Positions 45,760 through 59,300 are shown, counted from the stretch's first letter. The stretch: DNA of 64,000 bases from Apophysomyces variabilis (GCA_002749535.1 MZZL01000138.1:186001-250000); one strand, 5' to 3'. Notes: generated from the sequence alone by a model not told the origin. Numbers and translations: made by a program.

Positions 45760-47262
45760 CTACGACCTAAAAACATGCACCAACTTCAGGATCGGCTCTC
45801 GGCAAATAGGACATTGATTTTTCGTTCCGACCAACTACGAAGAGGTCATTCTAAGTATGTGCCGTGGTATTATACGTCCCTTGTTTACCTGTTTCCCACA
45901 ATCCATGCATGCTACCATATGTCCGCAATCGAGAAATACGCAATTTTGCTGAGCATCACAACAAAGAATACACATCGACTCCTCTTTCACTTCTGATTTT
46001 GTTCGTCGCTCATCTACCAAGCGCTGGACACGGCCAACCAACTCGGACTTTTCAAGCACATGTGATTGTTCAACGAAATTTGTACGAAGGATATCTTTAA
46101 GTATCCGTACAGACAATGAGCCCGGGTCAATATTATTTCTGACAATGTCATCCAGGGATAGAACGCTTGTAGTATTGCTTGGTGAAGATTGCGACGGCCG
46201 CGCTTGTTGTTGTTGTTGTTGCTGTTGGGCTTGTTGAGGAGGAGGATTAGGATGTTGGTATGGCTGTGATGATGGATATGGTTGCTGCGGAGGTGGAGGA
46301 TAAAAGGTGCCTGGAGGCTGAGGCCGAGACTGGAAAGGCCATGTTGTTGATTGCAGTTGCGGTTGTGGGGATGGTGTTGGTGGTGGCCGTGGACGTGATT
46401 GAGGTTGTGGTGGAGGTTGGGATTGTGGTGGCTGTTGCCGTGATGAGAAGGGAGGTTGCGGATGGATTGGAGATGTCCGTTGCTGATAAGGTCCACGATT
46501 TGGCGATTGTTGCTGCCGCTGGGGTGATGCTAGTTGCGTTCGGTTATTCCTGTAAAAAATTTCACTTTCGTTCGATAGCGGCCGGGTATTGATGATGATA
46601 CGGACAAGATCTGGATGAAAAATGTAAGCCTTGCATGTAAGTCGACCTTCATGTACACACCGTCTTTCTCAATAGCGCCTTTGGCAGACAGATGGTAGGC
46701 ATTGATATACTGTTTCAATTGCCACATTGGTTTAGCTAGCAGTTCTGCTGAATTCAACTGTTGCATGCGTATCAATCTATTGCAGGTATCGCAGCACCGT
46801 ACTGGACTATTGTTTCAAATACGAATGACAGCACCAAGCTTTGTAAGCAATCTTGTCTCATTGTTGTTCAATCTGTCATACTTGTTGTAACCAAATTTTG
46901 GTAATGGTCGTCTGTTATTTGAACAATTGGAACATACAACGTAACCTAGTTATTAGAAATGTACCACCGAGTGTTACTGTCAGGGTGAAGGAGAATAGGC
47001 AATGTTCAGCTTACCACAGTTTCGGCAGTGATATTTTTGGCGAAAGAAGCTGAGGACGCTGAATGCCAATCCGCACTCACTGCAATTCTTGGATGTTGAT
47101 ATCTGTTGTAGACGTGGAACGACAAAGAAGCCGCCCGGTCCATACCCTTCTCCAGTTTGACGATCCAACGTAAAGAATAAGAAAGAAAAACGGGGAAGCT
47201 TTAATTGGTACAAGTAAGCTCGGAATATCCTCTATTTGCAATCCGCCAATAAGATTGCTCAT
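45760..47262 (-). CDS. E3 ubiquitin ligase with FYVE-type finger and C-terminal RING (RNF34/rififylin-like)
   Basis: Six exons (47262-47212, 47102-47015, 46945-46882, 46806-46657, 46549-45889, 45834-45760) join in phase to 362 residues. A FYVE-like finger lies near the N-terminus: NCSECGLAFSVLSFFRQKYH, CRNCGYVVCSNCS, then NPVRCCDTCNRL. Next is a helical SAP-like segment (AKPMWQLKQYINAYHLSAKG), and a Pro/Gln-rich linker with a run of seven Gln. A second SAP-like helix is SVRILKDILRTNFVEQS. A C3HC4 RING ends the protein, with MCILCCDAQQNCVFLDCGHM, VACMDCGKQLV and QCPICREPILKLVHVF. This order is that of animal CARP/RNF34/RFFL ligases, which act on endosomal membranes. The first exon (MSNLIGGLQIEDIPSLL) is the least certain part. 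Confidence 0.82.
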
Positions 47263-50200
47263 AGCTCGAGTGACATATTTGGATCCAAGAAAACTAAGAA
47301 AATCGTTTTTTTTTTTTGGTTTTTGGCGTCGGTCAAACTTTTTTTTATTACACTGATCTTTTTTCCCTACTACCAGGCCAATTGAAATGAGCCGGAAATC
47401 TCTTATTGAAGTTGCCACCTTCTATTAGGTTTCCTCCAATGGCTTATCCCAGACATTTGGCTAAGGAGTCCACGTGGGTGTGGCCATAGGAAATCGAAAC
47501 GTCGCAGCTAATAAAATTTAATATCATTCGCTTCTCTTTCGCAGAATTCAATAGCTCGGAAACGAAAGCAATTTGCAAACCTCCGTGACACGCCTCAAGT
47601 GTCTGCAAACCGGAATAATAACATATCTAATTACTCCTAAAAATCTATCATTTGATAAAAGCGAAATCTTAGTATCGAAAGTCGAGATTTTGTAACAGTC
47701 ATTAATGTGTCCTTATGAAAAGATCAGTAAACGGTTTTTCATATATTCTTGCGCTTACGATAAAGTGGCATTCTTGAGAGCCAAAAGAAGAATTGTCAAT
47801 CGAAACCGTGTCACGTAGTAGTCTATTCCCCTTCGCATTTGTTTGGTTACTTCAGGATTTGATAAGAAATACTTTCCGAAACAAGATGAGCATGAAGATA
47901 TTGTTAATCAGAACGATATACCTGAGCTCATGGAGTGCTTTTATATACTAGCGTTTATACGATTTTTCACGCGGATTATTATACAACAAAATGAAAGTGA
48001 TGTAAACTTTGTACGGACATACCCGTAGATCGTACAACTTTTGCCAACTTTCGCGAGAGACATGCCAAGCTGATCTTCCACAGGACGTTATGCAAATGAA
48101 CTGTCAAATAATATCAAAGAATAAGGCTTTAGTGGATTTTAGCAAATAGCGGATATATACATATAGATCCAAAGAGGAAAAAAGTCAATCGATTTCTAGA
48201 TCTAAATCTAGATTAATGTCAAGATTTACATCTAATTCTAGTTGTCGTTGCTGTTGTTGTTGTAGTTGTACCCACCGTTACGCCAGTGAGACCATTGTCT
48301 TTACTTATAAGTGGTGCTATGTGTACTGTGATCCCTCATTTATTTCAAGCCCTCCATTTCTGGTGAGAAGGTTGATAACTACAGAGTTATTGATTAACGA
48401 CCAGGAATTAAGCAGTATAGTTCTTACTGCACTGTGGAAAATGATTCCTGCTGTATTATTTTTCATCAAGTAAAAGATAACACTTTTGAGAAACAAAGTT
48501 TCTGAATGCTGCTGTGGATTGTAACGTTGGTTCCCAATGAACTATCTTACATTTTATGAAAAAAAGTCCATCGGGAACCACAAATAGCTCAATAAGTACT
48601 GATGAAGCTAGCGAGAACTCGTATTATTCATGGTACCGGTTTCCTTTAAATAAGTATAAAACCATCGCGATCAAGGTTAGCAGAGAAGCACTATAATAAT
48701 TATCTCAAGCAATCGTCTTCTATCCTGAACAGGCTATCTTACTCCTTGGCTACGACATTAAAGTTGGTCAGCGCAAGAATTAGAATACTGTGACAGTATA
48801 CGTTCTGTCGAGTTTGTAGGGTTTGACATTATGATGGTAAAGCTTGTAGGACCGTTCACTTTAGTTTGCCTTATTTATATATTTGGTATGGAAAATCAAT
48901 TTAAACCTACACCGATTCATTATGATAACGAAAGACAAAGTTTTACCTGTTGCAGACAATGAGGCACTAATGATATTTTCACCGAATCAGGCTATAGGTG
49001 GAACCTAATTTCTCTCTTCTGGGTTTCTTTGTTAACTTCCTTCCTCCATAATAATGTTAGATACACATATAGCATACAAATTCATATGACCTTGAACCAG
49101 ATAAATAAAAATCATACTTAGATTAAACTAGTTTTTCAAAGGATCATTTATTATAGTGAATACATTGATAAGCGGTATTACCTATCTAGAAAATAAAAAA
49201 GAAATTCCTCGAAAAATTCAAACGTCAGATTAAATTTCAAAGAACTGCTACCTGTAATCTTACTAAAGCAACACAATAGTAGCGAAATTACTACCTGTTT
49301 TTGGTGTTTCGAGTGAAAACTAAAAAGTATATGTTTAGACGTAAGAAGTGGCTATTATTGAAAGCTTTCAAGCGGCTTTTACAATTCAGAATATCCTTCC
49401 GAGAACATACTGCGCTGCAATTGCAAGTATAATGCATATGACTTACGCCCTACAGTTAAAGAAATCTGTTTTAGTCTCCTGTCTAACAACCTTTACTTTT
49501 GTTTAGGCTTCAATACTTTTCCTTTTCAATCACATTATTAACAATTATAAAATGTTGCATATGGTGATCACATAGCATGAACTGTTATCATCGACTTTTC
49601 AAAGCTCACAGTGATATAAAAAGAGGATAATCCTAGAAGTAAGCGAAATTTAGAAAAGAGTTATTCTTTATTTATGAATAATCGCTCTCTTTAAGTATGT
49701 TTGACAGCGTTTGGGTGTACAAGCGAGTTGAGGTAATTGCCGATATCTTTTGTAACATCAGTATGAGTGGTAATGACATGTTAACATTCTGTGTTTTGTT
49801 GTTCTGTATCCACTAGTGTCTCAGCAACAGATGAAGTGCTAATGTGCCTTGACCCATACAGTCATTACAAGCTAATATTTTCATTGAGAACTTAGACCTG
49901 ATATCTATCAAGTGAATGTAGTGCTATAACAATGTCGGATATGATACTGATGAAAAGAGAAGACACTATAAGTTTTATAGTATATGCTTTATCAACTTTT
50001 TTTCGCTAAAGATTGGATGACACCAAATGCTTAAATAGAGCAACCGTACGAAAGTAATAAAGGAACCAGTTTAGCTATATGTGTTATAGTTTAGTTCCGT
50101 CTAGCAGCACGGACCCCAAAAAATCTTATATGTATTTGCGATAAGGAGTGATGGACGGTTGACGCATAGCTGACCATCTGCGGCAAGTATAGGTCAAGCT

Positions 50201-50628
50201 CGTTTAGCCTGATTTTGTTCCAGTAACTTTCTTTGAGCATTTCGGATACTGACAACAGACATGGGATAATTTGGATACTGGCAGAACATAGGTAAACAGT
50301 CAAGGTACTAAAGCAGGGCGAGTAGGTTCTGATCCCTATATATATATTTTACAAACACAGGTAGGCAAAACCCTTCCCATCGGCTTTCTCTTATGCCACG
50401 TGTACTGAAGAAGGTTTCTGGACTTCTTTTCGAATCGCTAACAGCGAACACTAACGTTGCGATATCCTTTGAGCGTAAGTAATAAGATACTGAATAATCA
50501 TTTCATAGAGAGTACGTTATCGAAACTTGTTTTACTCGTTTGAACAATTTCATATAGTATTGTCTTCTTTAAAGACAGCACGTTACACAGAGTCATTCGA
50601 ACCTTATCAGATGAAAAGCTTTCTTTGG
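47263..50628. other. AT-rich gene desert
   Basis: About 3.4 kb without a supported gene. Composition shifts to AT-rich from 47500 onward with many short repeats (for example TCTAGATCTAAATCTAGATT at 48196 and a GTTGTTGTTGTAGTTG tract at 48250). A TATA-box-like GTATAAAACC occurs at 48654. No transposase, reverse transcriptase or RNA gene is recognisable. Confidence 0.45.
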
Positions 50629-51625
50629 TCACCAATCGAGTGATGCAGAAGAACATAGTGGCTTTTTGTTATGGCCTGTTTCAAATACACCACGAACCAA
50701 GTCTTCAATAACGTTATCCTGCTTTATCGTTTGGTGCACAATGTCATCGCAAAAACATGGCGTTACACGGCCATACCAGATGGCCCGTTGACCATGATGG
50801 GTATATACCACGAGATTACCAGCAAATGCATGACCTGAAAATAGGCCGGACAAAGATTCATACGTTAGTAAACTGTTGGTTAAAATGGTTGGTATTGAGT
50901 ACACTACCTCCTAGATGACTGACTAGCGCCACTTGCGTATCTTTGACATCGGCATTCTGGAGTGAATGCTGAAATGACTTTTGTAACATGGGTCCTACTG
51001 TCCCACATCTCCGATCTTTATTACCATGACCACAGATCAAGATCAGATTCTGATAGGGTGATGGACGGGTAACGAAAGCACTTGGTTTACCAAAAACGAA
51101 GTCTAAAAGCTGACCGGCGCGCCGTGGTGTTACGTTGGCTATGATCACGTTGTCTGGCATCAAGATGACATCCTGACCACCACGTTGAGTGGACTGAGTC
51201 GATGGTAGGGAAGCATTTGTCACCACGATACGGCGACAGGGAGAAGCATCTTGCTCATGGATGGAATGGAATATATTATCATCAGGTCGCATCCCGGCTC
51301 CTTTATCACGTCCTTCGATCGCCCGGATCAAGGAAGCGGCTAGACCTTCATCCTCAATATGGGGTGCCCAGTCTGTTTTGCCGGTGAGTATAATCAGATG
51401 GATAGCATAAGGAGGCACTGTATTTTGGAGTGGTCTTGATTGATCGATCTTGAGGTGGGCTGGGACAACAGGATGGGATGGGCAAGGTTTGACGCAACCA
51501 CTGCATTGGACAGGTACTATTGTCGGTAGTGGTTCGCAAGAGATTGGTGGCAGACATGTTTCCGGTGCCGAACAGGTATTGGCGCAAGAGTAAAGATTAC
51601 TTACACGTCTGGAAAGCCAGTCCAT
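50629..51625 (-). CDS. Aim32/sucrase-ferredoxin-like thioredoxin-fold protein
   Basis: Two exons (51625-50908, 50834-50629) give 307 residues. The N-terminus is Cys-rich (CANTCSAPETCLPPISCEP, CSGCVKPCPSHPVVP). The C-terminal thioredoxin-like [2Fe-2S] domain has LILICGHGNKDRRCGTVGP, the family pattern C-x-H-G-x4-R-C, then VALVSHLGGHAFAGNLVVY and GQRAIWYGRVTPCFCDDIV. This is the PF06999 family; the yeast member Aim32 is a mitochondrial matrix/intermembrane-space redox protein that binds a [2Fe-2S] cluster. The role here is inferred. The intron falls in the conserved LGG-HAFAGN. No obvious presequence is seen. Confidence 0.88.
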
Positions 51626-52983
51626 GGGTTGTTATCCATTGATTGGGAATACAAAGAAAAAATATGGAGGAAAGAAGTTCGCCCTGGTTGGTGCGACTTG
51701 GAGCGGCTTGTTAAAAGCATATCAGATTCTCAGTCACGAGTTGCCCCACGTGCCACAACGAGGATTCAAGCCTGGTTATCCAATAGGGAAGGTTTCTTAA
51801 CACAATCTGATAGTGCACGTTAATGAGTTTCAGTTGGACACGGAAAAAAAAATTAAAATATATATTAAACTGCAAAATGCTACAAAAATGCTGCTCAAGA
51901 GGGTTGAATAATACGCCATATCATATATCACTTTGATAAGACAAAGGAGATATGCTCATATACATACATACATATATATATATATATTGTTCTTATTGTA
52001 TAAACTTTAACTCGCATGTCTCATCGAATGTCTTATATCGTGCTATTCTTAATAGATTTTGCGTCCATAAAATGATCAAGTTCCTGCTAAAATGATAAAT
52101 ATCTGACAATATTATCAATTATCCGGGAACATATTTTACTTTATGTGAACTCGGTCCTTCAGTGGACACAAAGTTCACTAAAGCACCATAAAAAGGATTC
52201 AATGTAATGGTATATTGGAGTCTTTTACTTACCCTCGATTAGCGTATTCCCACGTAATTGCGGGAACCGACGTCTCACGTGTTGCCGGTTGGCCCCTGTA
52301 AAAAAGGAGGAAAATGGCGAAGCAAGATAGCTCGATCAGAGGTCTTGTAGGCTGAAATATAAACATAGAGCATGAGTTATCCTATACATAGTATAGAGTA
52401 AAGTGGTTAGCGGGGATGCAATGTGTGAAGGACAAAGCCAAAGACAAAATATAAGTTGCCCTTCCATCTAGTCAGTTCGCATCATTGGAGATAATTAATC
52501 ATAGTCATTGATAGAAAATCGATGGATATCTAACTACTAGCAACCCTACATTTATAAAACGAGTAAAAATAAGATTTCGCCTTTAATGACTGCTTTGTAA
52601 AACAGTAAATATAAAGATGCGATAGAAGGCAACACCATCTTCCATGTCAATAGATAGTGTATGAAAGATAGCGGCATTTTCTGATTGAAGCTAAAGAGGG
52701 AAAACCTTCCAACTTTTGCGCATCTTATACACAACGCATAGGCCATTATCTGATCGAAGCGAAATTGATATTCAGCAGCGCAATATATTTTGATATAGGC
52801 GCAAAGAACGTTAAAAATCTGTAAAGAACAATAACTGCTTTCAGTCCATATTAGTTGCGGATGATCCTTTTTGTATGTAAAAATGAAATGTACATCGTAT
52901 TCTTTTGATTCAAGAAAATAAACAATCAATTAATACAGTCGAAAGGTGTTGAAAAAAAATAGAGGTATTATGTGTATAATAAC
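51626..52983. other. Intergenic region with a possible orphan exon
   Basis: Mostly AT-rich, with an (AT)n tract at about 51973-51988. On the minus strand 52295-52233 is a 63-nt segment bounded by a strong acceptor (TTTTTTACAG) and a strong donor (G/GTAAGT). One of its frames is open and Arg-rich, but I cannot connect it to other exons. A hydrophobic 125-codon minus-strand frame at 52552-52929 shows no domain and is not called. Confidence 0.4.
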
Positions 52984-55460
52984 TTATGTCGCTTGGTTTC
53001 CTCGTCTTAGCGAACGATGCTGTCGATCTGATATCTGATCATCTGCGGTAGTATGAGTCCGCTCGTCCTCTGAGTCACTGGTAATAGCAGATCCTGTATC
53101 CGGCGCACGCCTAGCTTCTACTTCTTTTAGGCGGCGTTGTCGATCTCTCCTTCGTCGATGATATCCACCCTTACGCCTCGCTGCCTCAAACCCATTGCAA
53201 AATATTTCGTACTGACAAAATAAGCAGATCCATTCATATGGATCTGCACTCTGAAGCAATGAAACGTCCGATGACAACAGTCCTCCGGGTATGGTATCTT
53301 GGTCTTCATCTTTCTTTTTCCGGTGCGCCTTCTTGCCCTTTTTCCCAGCGCTGGATGTTGCTGCTGCCAATGTTGTCTGCGCTGACTTTATCGTTGCTCC
53401 TGTGCGTTTTATCTGTTCTGTGTCTTCTTCTGTTTTCTCTGCACCAGGTGGCTTACCCTTCTTTTTCTTATGTGCATTTGGTGCTCGCTTCCCTCTTGCC
53501 GTGTTTGAACTGGTTGATTTAGTGGCTAGAGGTTTGCTCTCTTCTTCATGTGCTAAATCAGCCGCATTCGGTTTGATCATGTCATCAGATGTAAGTATTG
53601 CAGGTGTTGGTGATTTAGGAGGTATCAATGATCGTGTCTCTGGGACTGTCCGTCGCAATACATTCGTTAGACCTAATGATGATGTCGATCGTGGTAAATC
53701 TTCAAGCTTTGGCAACCGTTTCCACTTTTCTTCCGTGCGAGGATCCATAGAGAAATCAAAGGTCCCTTCTGGAAACCGCACGCCGTTGGAGGATGATGAT
53801 GAGGACGAGGATACCACTGATTTATCCTCAATCAGGTTTCTCCATTTCCGATCTTTCCGCCTTGATGCTCCCTTTCTCTCTTCATAATCTGATATTGCAG
53901 CAGCCGTTTCGTTTGCTACAGATCGCTTCGCTTTTTTCGCATTATCTCTATAATTCACGTCGTTGATTTCGCCCTGAATTTGTTCATAATCTATTCCTAT
54001 ATCCTTCGAACTGAGATGTGAAAATTGGTTGCTGCCAGATGATGTGGAAGTTTCGGATAATAATAATTTATCCATGTCCCAAATATCAACTTCTGCAGGT
54101 TCAGGAACATATCGTAAAACCAGGTCATTTGATTCTGATTCGAATTGCCATCTGAACGGGGAGATCTGCGGCTGTGTCGGTAGATGAGTTTCAGGTGTAT
54201 CTTCATGTTGTTGTTGTTGTTTTAAATCTGCGCTAGATGTGGTTGCATTATCTTCGGATATCACTGGGCGTTTTACTCCAGATGCCCCTTTACGTCTCCA
54301 CCGTGGCGTTGGCAGGGGTAAGATCTTTCGATGCTGCATGTGAACAAATCTGGATTCCGGGAACGTACTTCCAGGCAATCGTGTAGCAAGATCAACGTTT
54401 GCCCCTTGTTTTAACTGATCGTTTCCCATTAGATGCTCGCTCTTCTGCTGCTGTTCCTCTTCTTGTACATTAGCTACTCGTCGATTATAATGATCGTCAA
54501 GAGCTACTGGTACGGCATACGCTGTCTGCGAAAGCGACTGAGGAACGTCCGATACTCGCCGTTGTAATCTTCTTGCGGAATGTTGAGTATGTATAGCCGA
54601 ATGTCGCCGCGGCTGAGTTGTGGCGCGCGGGGTATGATGCTTTGTGATATCGACGGCATCATGGATCAAATTTGCCGAAAACGAAAATTGAAAATTTGAA
54701 GATGGGATGAAACTTGGTAATGTCTGCGTGCTATTTCCAGAGCTGGAAAAGGAGGATGAGGGTATCATGGAAGGTGATTTGGAATCATTGTTGGAAGGGT
54801 AACTCTTGGGTTTATCGCCAAAACTGAAATTGAACGATGCCGGAATGCGACACGGTTGAAGATCATATTTTCCATGGATGGAGTTATCGTCGGAAACGTT
54901 ATGAGCCTTCATCATCGTTATCAAATCATCGATTTCGGGATAACTCTCGTTAGCTGTAGTGGCATTGTCTATCTTGAGGTTATGGTTGGCAGTAGGCAAG
55001 GAGACGGAAGTGTGTAGCCCCCGCTGATCGTCCTGTCGTTCTTTTGATGAGATACTAGCATTGTTGTCATCTCCTGTAAGCGACGCTGACTCCGTGAGAT
55101 TCCGTTTTGTTACAGGTCTCGTGGAAGTGCCTGTGCTCATATTATTCGGTTTCGGTCGAATTTTCGGAGAACGTATCAATCGTTGATGACCGTTACTGAA
55201 ATTAGTGGTCTTTGTTGTGAAATTGACAAGACTATATCCACTCCATGGTCGTTTTGGCAAAACTCCTGTGTTGAGGCCACGGCCTTTGAAAAGCAAAAAC
55301 AGGCAAAGGTCAGAGCACAGAGGAGCCGATGACCGCCAGACATCGACCTACCAGAGATGGTCTGAACGGCCGACGCAGAGTGTTCATCCTTGCCCGTTGC
55401 TTCGACGAGTGATGACATAGATGGCGCATCAATCTTGGAGTGAAGCAAGTCGCTGTTCAT
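52984..55460 (-). CDS. Large disordered protein with conserved Cys-containing C-terminal motif, function unknown
   Basis: Two exons (55460-55352, 55283-52984) give 802 residues; a further 5' exon is possible because a pyrimidine-AG lies just upstream of the first ATG. Most of the chain is low complexity: Ser/Thr-rich, Gln runs, an Arg-rich segment near the middle (RRLQRRVSDVP), and Lys-rich patches around 640-690 that could act as nuclear localisation signals. An ordered-looking block is SPFRWQFESESNDLVLRYVP followed by EVDIWDMDKLLLSE. The C-terminus has DPYEWICLFCQYEIF and then a basic stretch RRRRDRQRRLKEVEARR. I recall similar DPYEW-CLFCEY endings in uncharacterised fungal proteins but know no function. 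It diverges from the golgin-like gene, sharing an 870-bp upstream region. Confidence 0.7.
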
Positions 55461-56327
55461 ATATGTGTAGGACTGCTCCACACCTGCAACGAAAATTCGA
55501 ATGTGCCTTGGACCGGCCCTTTCCCTACTCCCGGATCATCTGTGCGGCCTGGAAACTTATTTCGGGGATCCACTCATTGTACCCAATCATATAGCTCCAA
55601 ACAGTGGTATCTGCACCCCTGTTTTTGCACTCACTCGCAGTGCTTTTCTTTGAATAATCCTAACCATACCATAATCAGTCATAGAATGGATGTATGAACA
55701 TCACATCCTTCCAAAAAAAGATCACAGTGATTGTTTAAGATTTAAACTAGACAGACACTTACTTTTTGTTTGCATAATACCACCGCAGTTTACAATTTAT
55801 CTTAAAGCGCTATAAGTCTACAGTTGTACTGGCAAAGGTAAAAGCATTCTATGTTGCATATATTCTAAAGAGTGATCCGCAAACCCTTGACTTGCTAATG
55901 GACATATAGAGCCTTCATTGTTGCAATTTTATATCTTCGTCCATGCATTTCATACATAAAACTTGTTTTCACAGATAACAAGCAATTCGTATTCTGTTAC
56001 TCTCTATCGCTGTTTCTAGTCATTGAACTATTAGTTACAAAACCCTAACAGGTGTTTCCTTCTTGTTCCGATCCGGGAACTTTACTTAATAGCCACATAG
56101 AATGGCAAGGTATGCTAAAAACTAATCATTATAGCTGTATGTTAGTACGTTTTTGCAATCAAGTCAACGTCTAATACCGACTTGAATATGGATATACAGC
56201 AAGTCATACTGACTGATGGTGTTAAGGTCCTTGCGGAGATTGCCATTTTTAGCTGCCGCACAATACCATTCTAAACTGGACAATTGTTTGCAATCTGTTC
56301 CTGCGAACGGTCTTGCTAACTTAATCG
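55461..56327. other. Shared upstream region of divergent genes
   Basis: Promoter space between the large unknown protein (-) and the golgin-like gene (+). No separate gene seen. The half near 55700-56100 is AT-rich. Confidence 0.4.
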
Positions 56328-59300
56328 ATGGCTGACAAAGAAACAGAAGAAGCAAGAAAAGCAAAGCTTTTGGCAGCGCGAAAAAAGGTATAAAGACTGA
56401 TATCTATGTGGAGCAGTTTCATGTTCATAATGTTCATTGTGCTTTACAGCTGAAGAAATTTCAAAGTAAGAAACATGAAGAAGGCGATGCCGCTACATCA
56501 AAACAAACAAAAGAAGAGAATAATGAACGACACAATTCCACCTCGAGCGAGTCTGCTCAAAATCAAGACGGCGAGTATGTATTCATATTAGTTGCACGCG
56601 TCTTTATATCCTTTTGTTGGGTGCTACTAATGCTAATATATTTTGTAATTTACTGATGATATAGAAAGACATTATCAAAGTCACTGAACGAAAAACAGAC
56701 AGTATCCAACGAAGTGAAACCACATACTGACTTGACGCCAGCGGAAGAAGATCCGAGTGCGTCCTCGGAGGACAAGCATAAGTTAGAGCAACATTCAGAA
56801 GTTACCGCTTTACTTCAGTCAGTGAAGGAGAAAGAAAGCAGTTTAGCAAAAGTGCGAGAAGAATTTTGGAGGACCAAAGAAGAATTGGAGATGTTACGCA
56901 GAAAGATGGTCGATTCCGAAAAAGCTTTTGCAGAGAAAGATTTGGAAGTGGATGGAATAAAGACAGAAGATACACATTTTGTAGAAGCTGAACGTGATCT
57001 GCGAATACAAGCGGAGAAATTGAGAGAAGAGATCAAGCATAAATGTGATCTGGTGGATAGCTTGACACAACAAATTGAGGACATTGCCAGGGAAAAGGAG
57101 GATGCACTCACACAACTCGAAAATTTTAAAAGCGAATTTGAGGTAGCCAAAGAAACTGGAAAAAAACAACAGGATGAATTGAAGAAACGTCTGGACAAAA
57201 AGTTGGAGGATGTTGTAGCGTCCAGTGATAGAAAGCACCAAGAATTACAAGCTGCTGTAGAAGAAGAATCTAAAAAATTGAAAGAAGCGACAGAAGTAAT
57301 CAAGCAACTAAAAGAACAGATACTGTTAGAGCAGACTAAAGCAGAAAAGCAGAACGAAAAGCACGACTCGGTATTAGTTGAGCTAAAGGAAACAACGGAG
57401 AAGCTTGAGACCTGTTTAGCGCAAGAGCGCGAACAATTCGCGAAGACGAAACGCTCATTCGAGGAAGAAAAAGCTAAAAACGAGGAGATGTGGAAGGCTG
57501 CTCAATCGTCAGCTTCGAAAGAAAGTCATAAATTCGACCAACTAAATGAGGAACTGGAAAGAACCAAAAAAGAGCTTGCTGCAGCAAAAGCGGAATGCTT
57601 GAGTTTAACGGAAAATCTTGCAAAGACGAATACAGAAAATAGCAAGCTGAGAGCCAGCTTACACGATACGCAAAATGGCAGAAGTAAATTGGAGAAAGAG
57701 CTCGACGAGTGGAGAGCAAACCACGCGGAGTTGGAGCAGCGTGTTAAAGACGCTAACAATCAAAGCGCTACACTTTCAGAAGAACTGACTGAAGAAAAGA
57801 ATAGAAGCGAGAATTTGAAAAAAGAGCTATCCAAAGCCAAATTGGAACACGAAACAGGTCAATCTGAGCGTTCGAGAGAGTTAGTCGCTCTAAAGGAAGA
57901 GAACAAGAATTTAGCAGACACCATCAATATGAAGATCGCAGAGTTGGAACAGTCAGAGGCAGAAAAGCAAACAATCGCCGAAGGAATGGAAAGTTTAAAG
58001 AACAAGAACTCTGAAGAAATGACCGAATTAAAATCGCATATTGATCGATTGGAACTGGAAATAACCGAAAAAAATGCTGAATTAAGCCGTGTCGAGGCTG
58101 ACATACAAAAGTCTAGTAAAGGGTTACTCTCGGCAAAAGCAGAGATAGACGCTCTAGTCAAGCGTGCTTCCGACGCAGAACTGCAAAGGGACGAGTTAAA
58201 TCAAAAACTGGGACGTTTAACGGAGGAGAATAGGACATTCGAAAAAAACTGCGAGCAGGCGAAAGCGAAAATTGATGAGCTGACAGCCCTAGCGGACAAA
58301 ACAAGCAAACGATGCGAGCAATTGGAAAAAAGCCTAAATGACAAAGAATCTGTACATGTTAATATCTCAAACGAGCTTGCTGATGTGAGAGCTCAACATA
58401 GCAAGATAAGCAACGATCTACAGACCAAAGAGGCGGAGTTTACCACGCATAAAGAACAGACGCAGAAGCATATCGCAGAACTGGAAAAAATCGCCCAGAC
58501 AATGAAGGAAGAATATGACTTGGCAAAATCGAAGTTGGAAGAACAGGAATCCTTGATGAGAGGGTTAATTGAAGAAAAGGTAGAACTAGAGAAACGATAC
58601 GATAGTGTTTTAATGGCACGGGAAGAATCAAAAGCACGCGTTGAAGAAGATATCAAACAGATCACAGGGAAACTTAAATCTGTAGAAGAGCAGTTGGATG
58701 AAGCACGTGAACAAGTACAATCCCGTGAGCAAGACTTAGCAAATCTTGAGGCATCTCTCAGGGAAGAGATTGCAACGGTAAATGAGCAATTAGTTGCGGC
58801 ACAAGAGCAGCTCAAATCAAGTGCAGAGCGTGTTGAAGAAACTGAAGCTGAAATTCAAGAATGCAATAGAAAATTGAATCAAAGCCAAAGAGAGTATGAC
58901 GAGGAGAAACAATCATTTGAAGCGAAAATCGCAGAGATCACTACAGAACGCGACCAGGCATTGATGCATGCAGAAAATCTGAAACAAAAAATCGAGGAAG
59001 AACAGAAGAAGCTATCATCGCACATTGAATCGTCTGATAAGAGATTGCGGGAGCTTGAAGCAGACAACGAAGACAAAGTGCAGATAATCAAGATGCTCGA
59101 ATCGAAGGCAAAGGAGACCACAGAAGTTGTATTTAATCTCACAAATAGTGTGAAAAATGCCGAGGCAGATGGTAAACAGCATCAAGAAGCGATTGCAGGT
59201 TGGGAGTTGAAATACAAGGATGTTCAATCACAGCTACAGAACCATCAGAATTTGAGGGATGAATTAGAGAAGGGTAAAGAAGAGGCAGAAAGGGCATTGC

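Noticed and set aside
53291..53887. 198-codon + strand ORF
   Set aside because: Antisense shadow of the large disordered protein encoded on the minus strand.
56815..57303. Long Ser-rich minus-strand ORFs across 56.8-59.9 kb
   Set aside because: Antisense shadows of the Glu/Lys-rich coiled coil; Ser/Phe-rich composition is the mirror of GAA/AAG codons.
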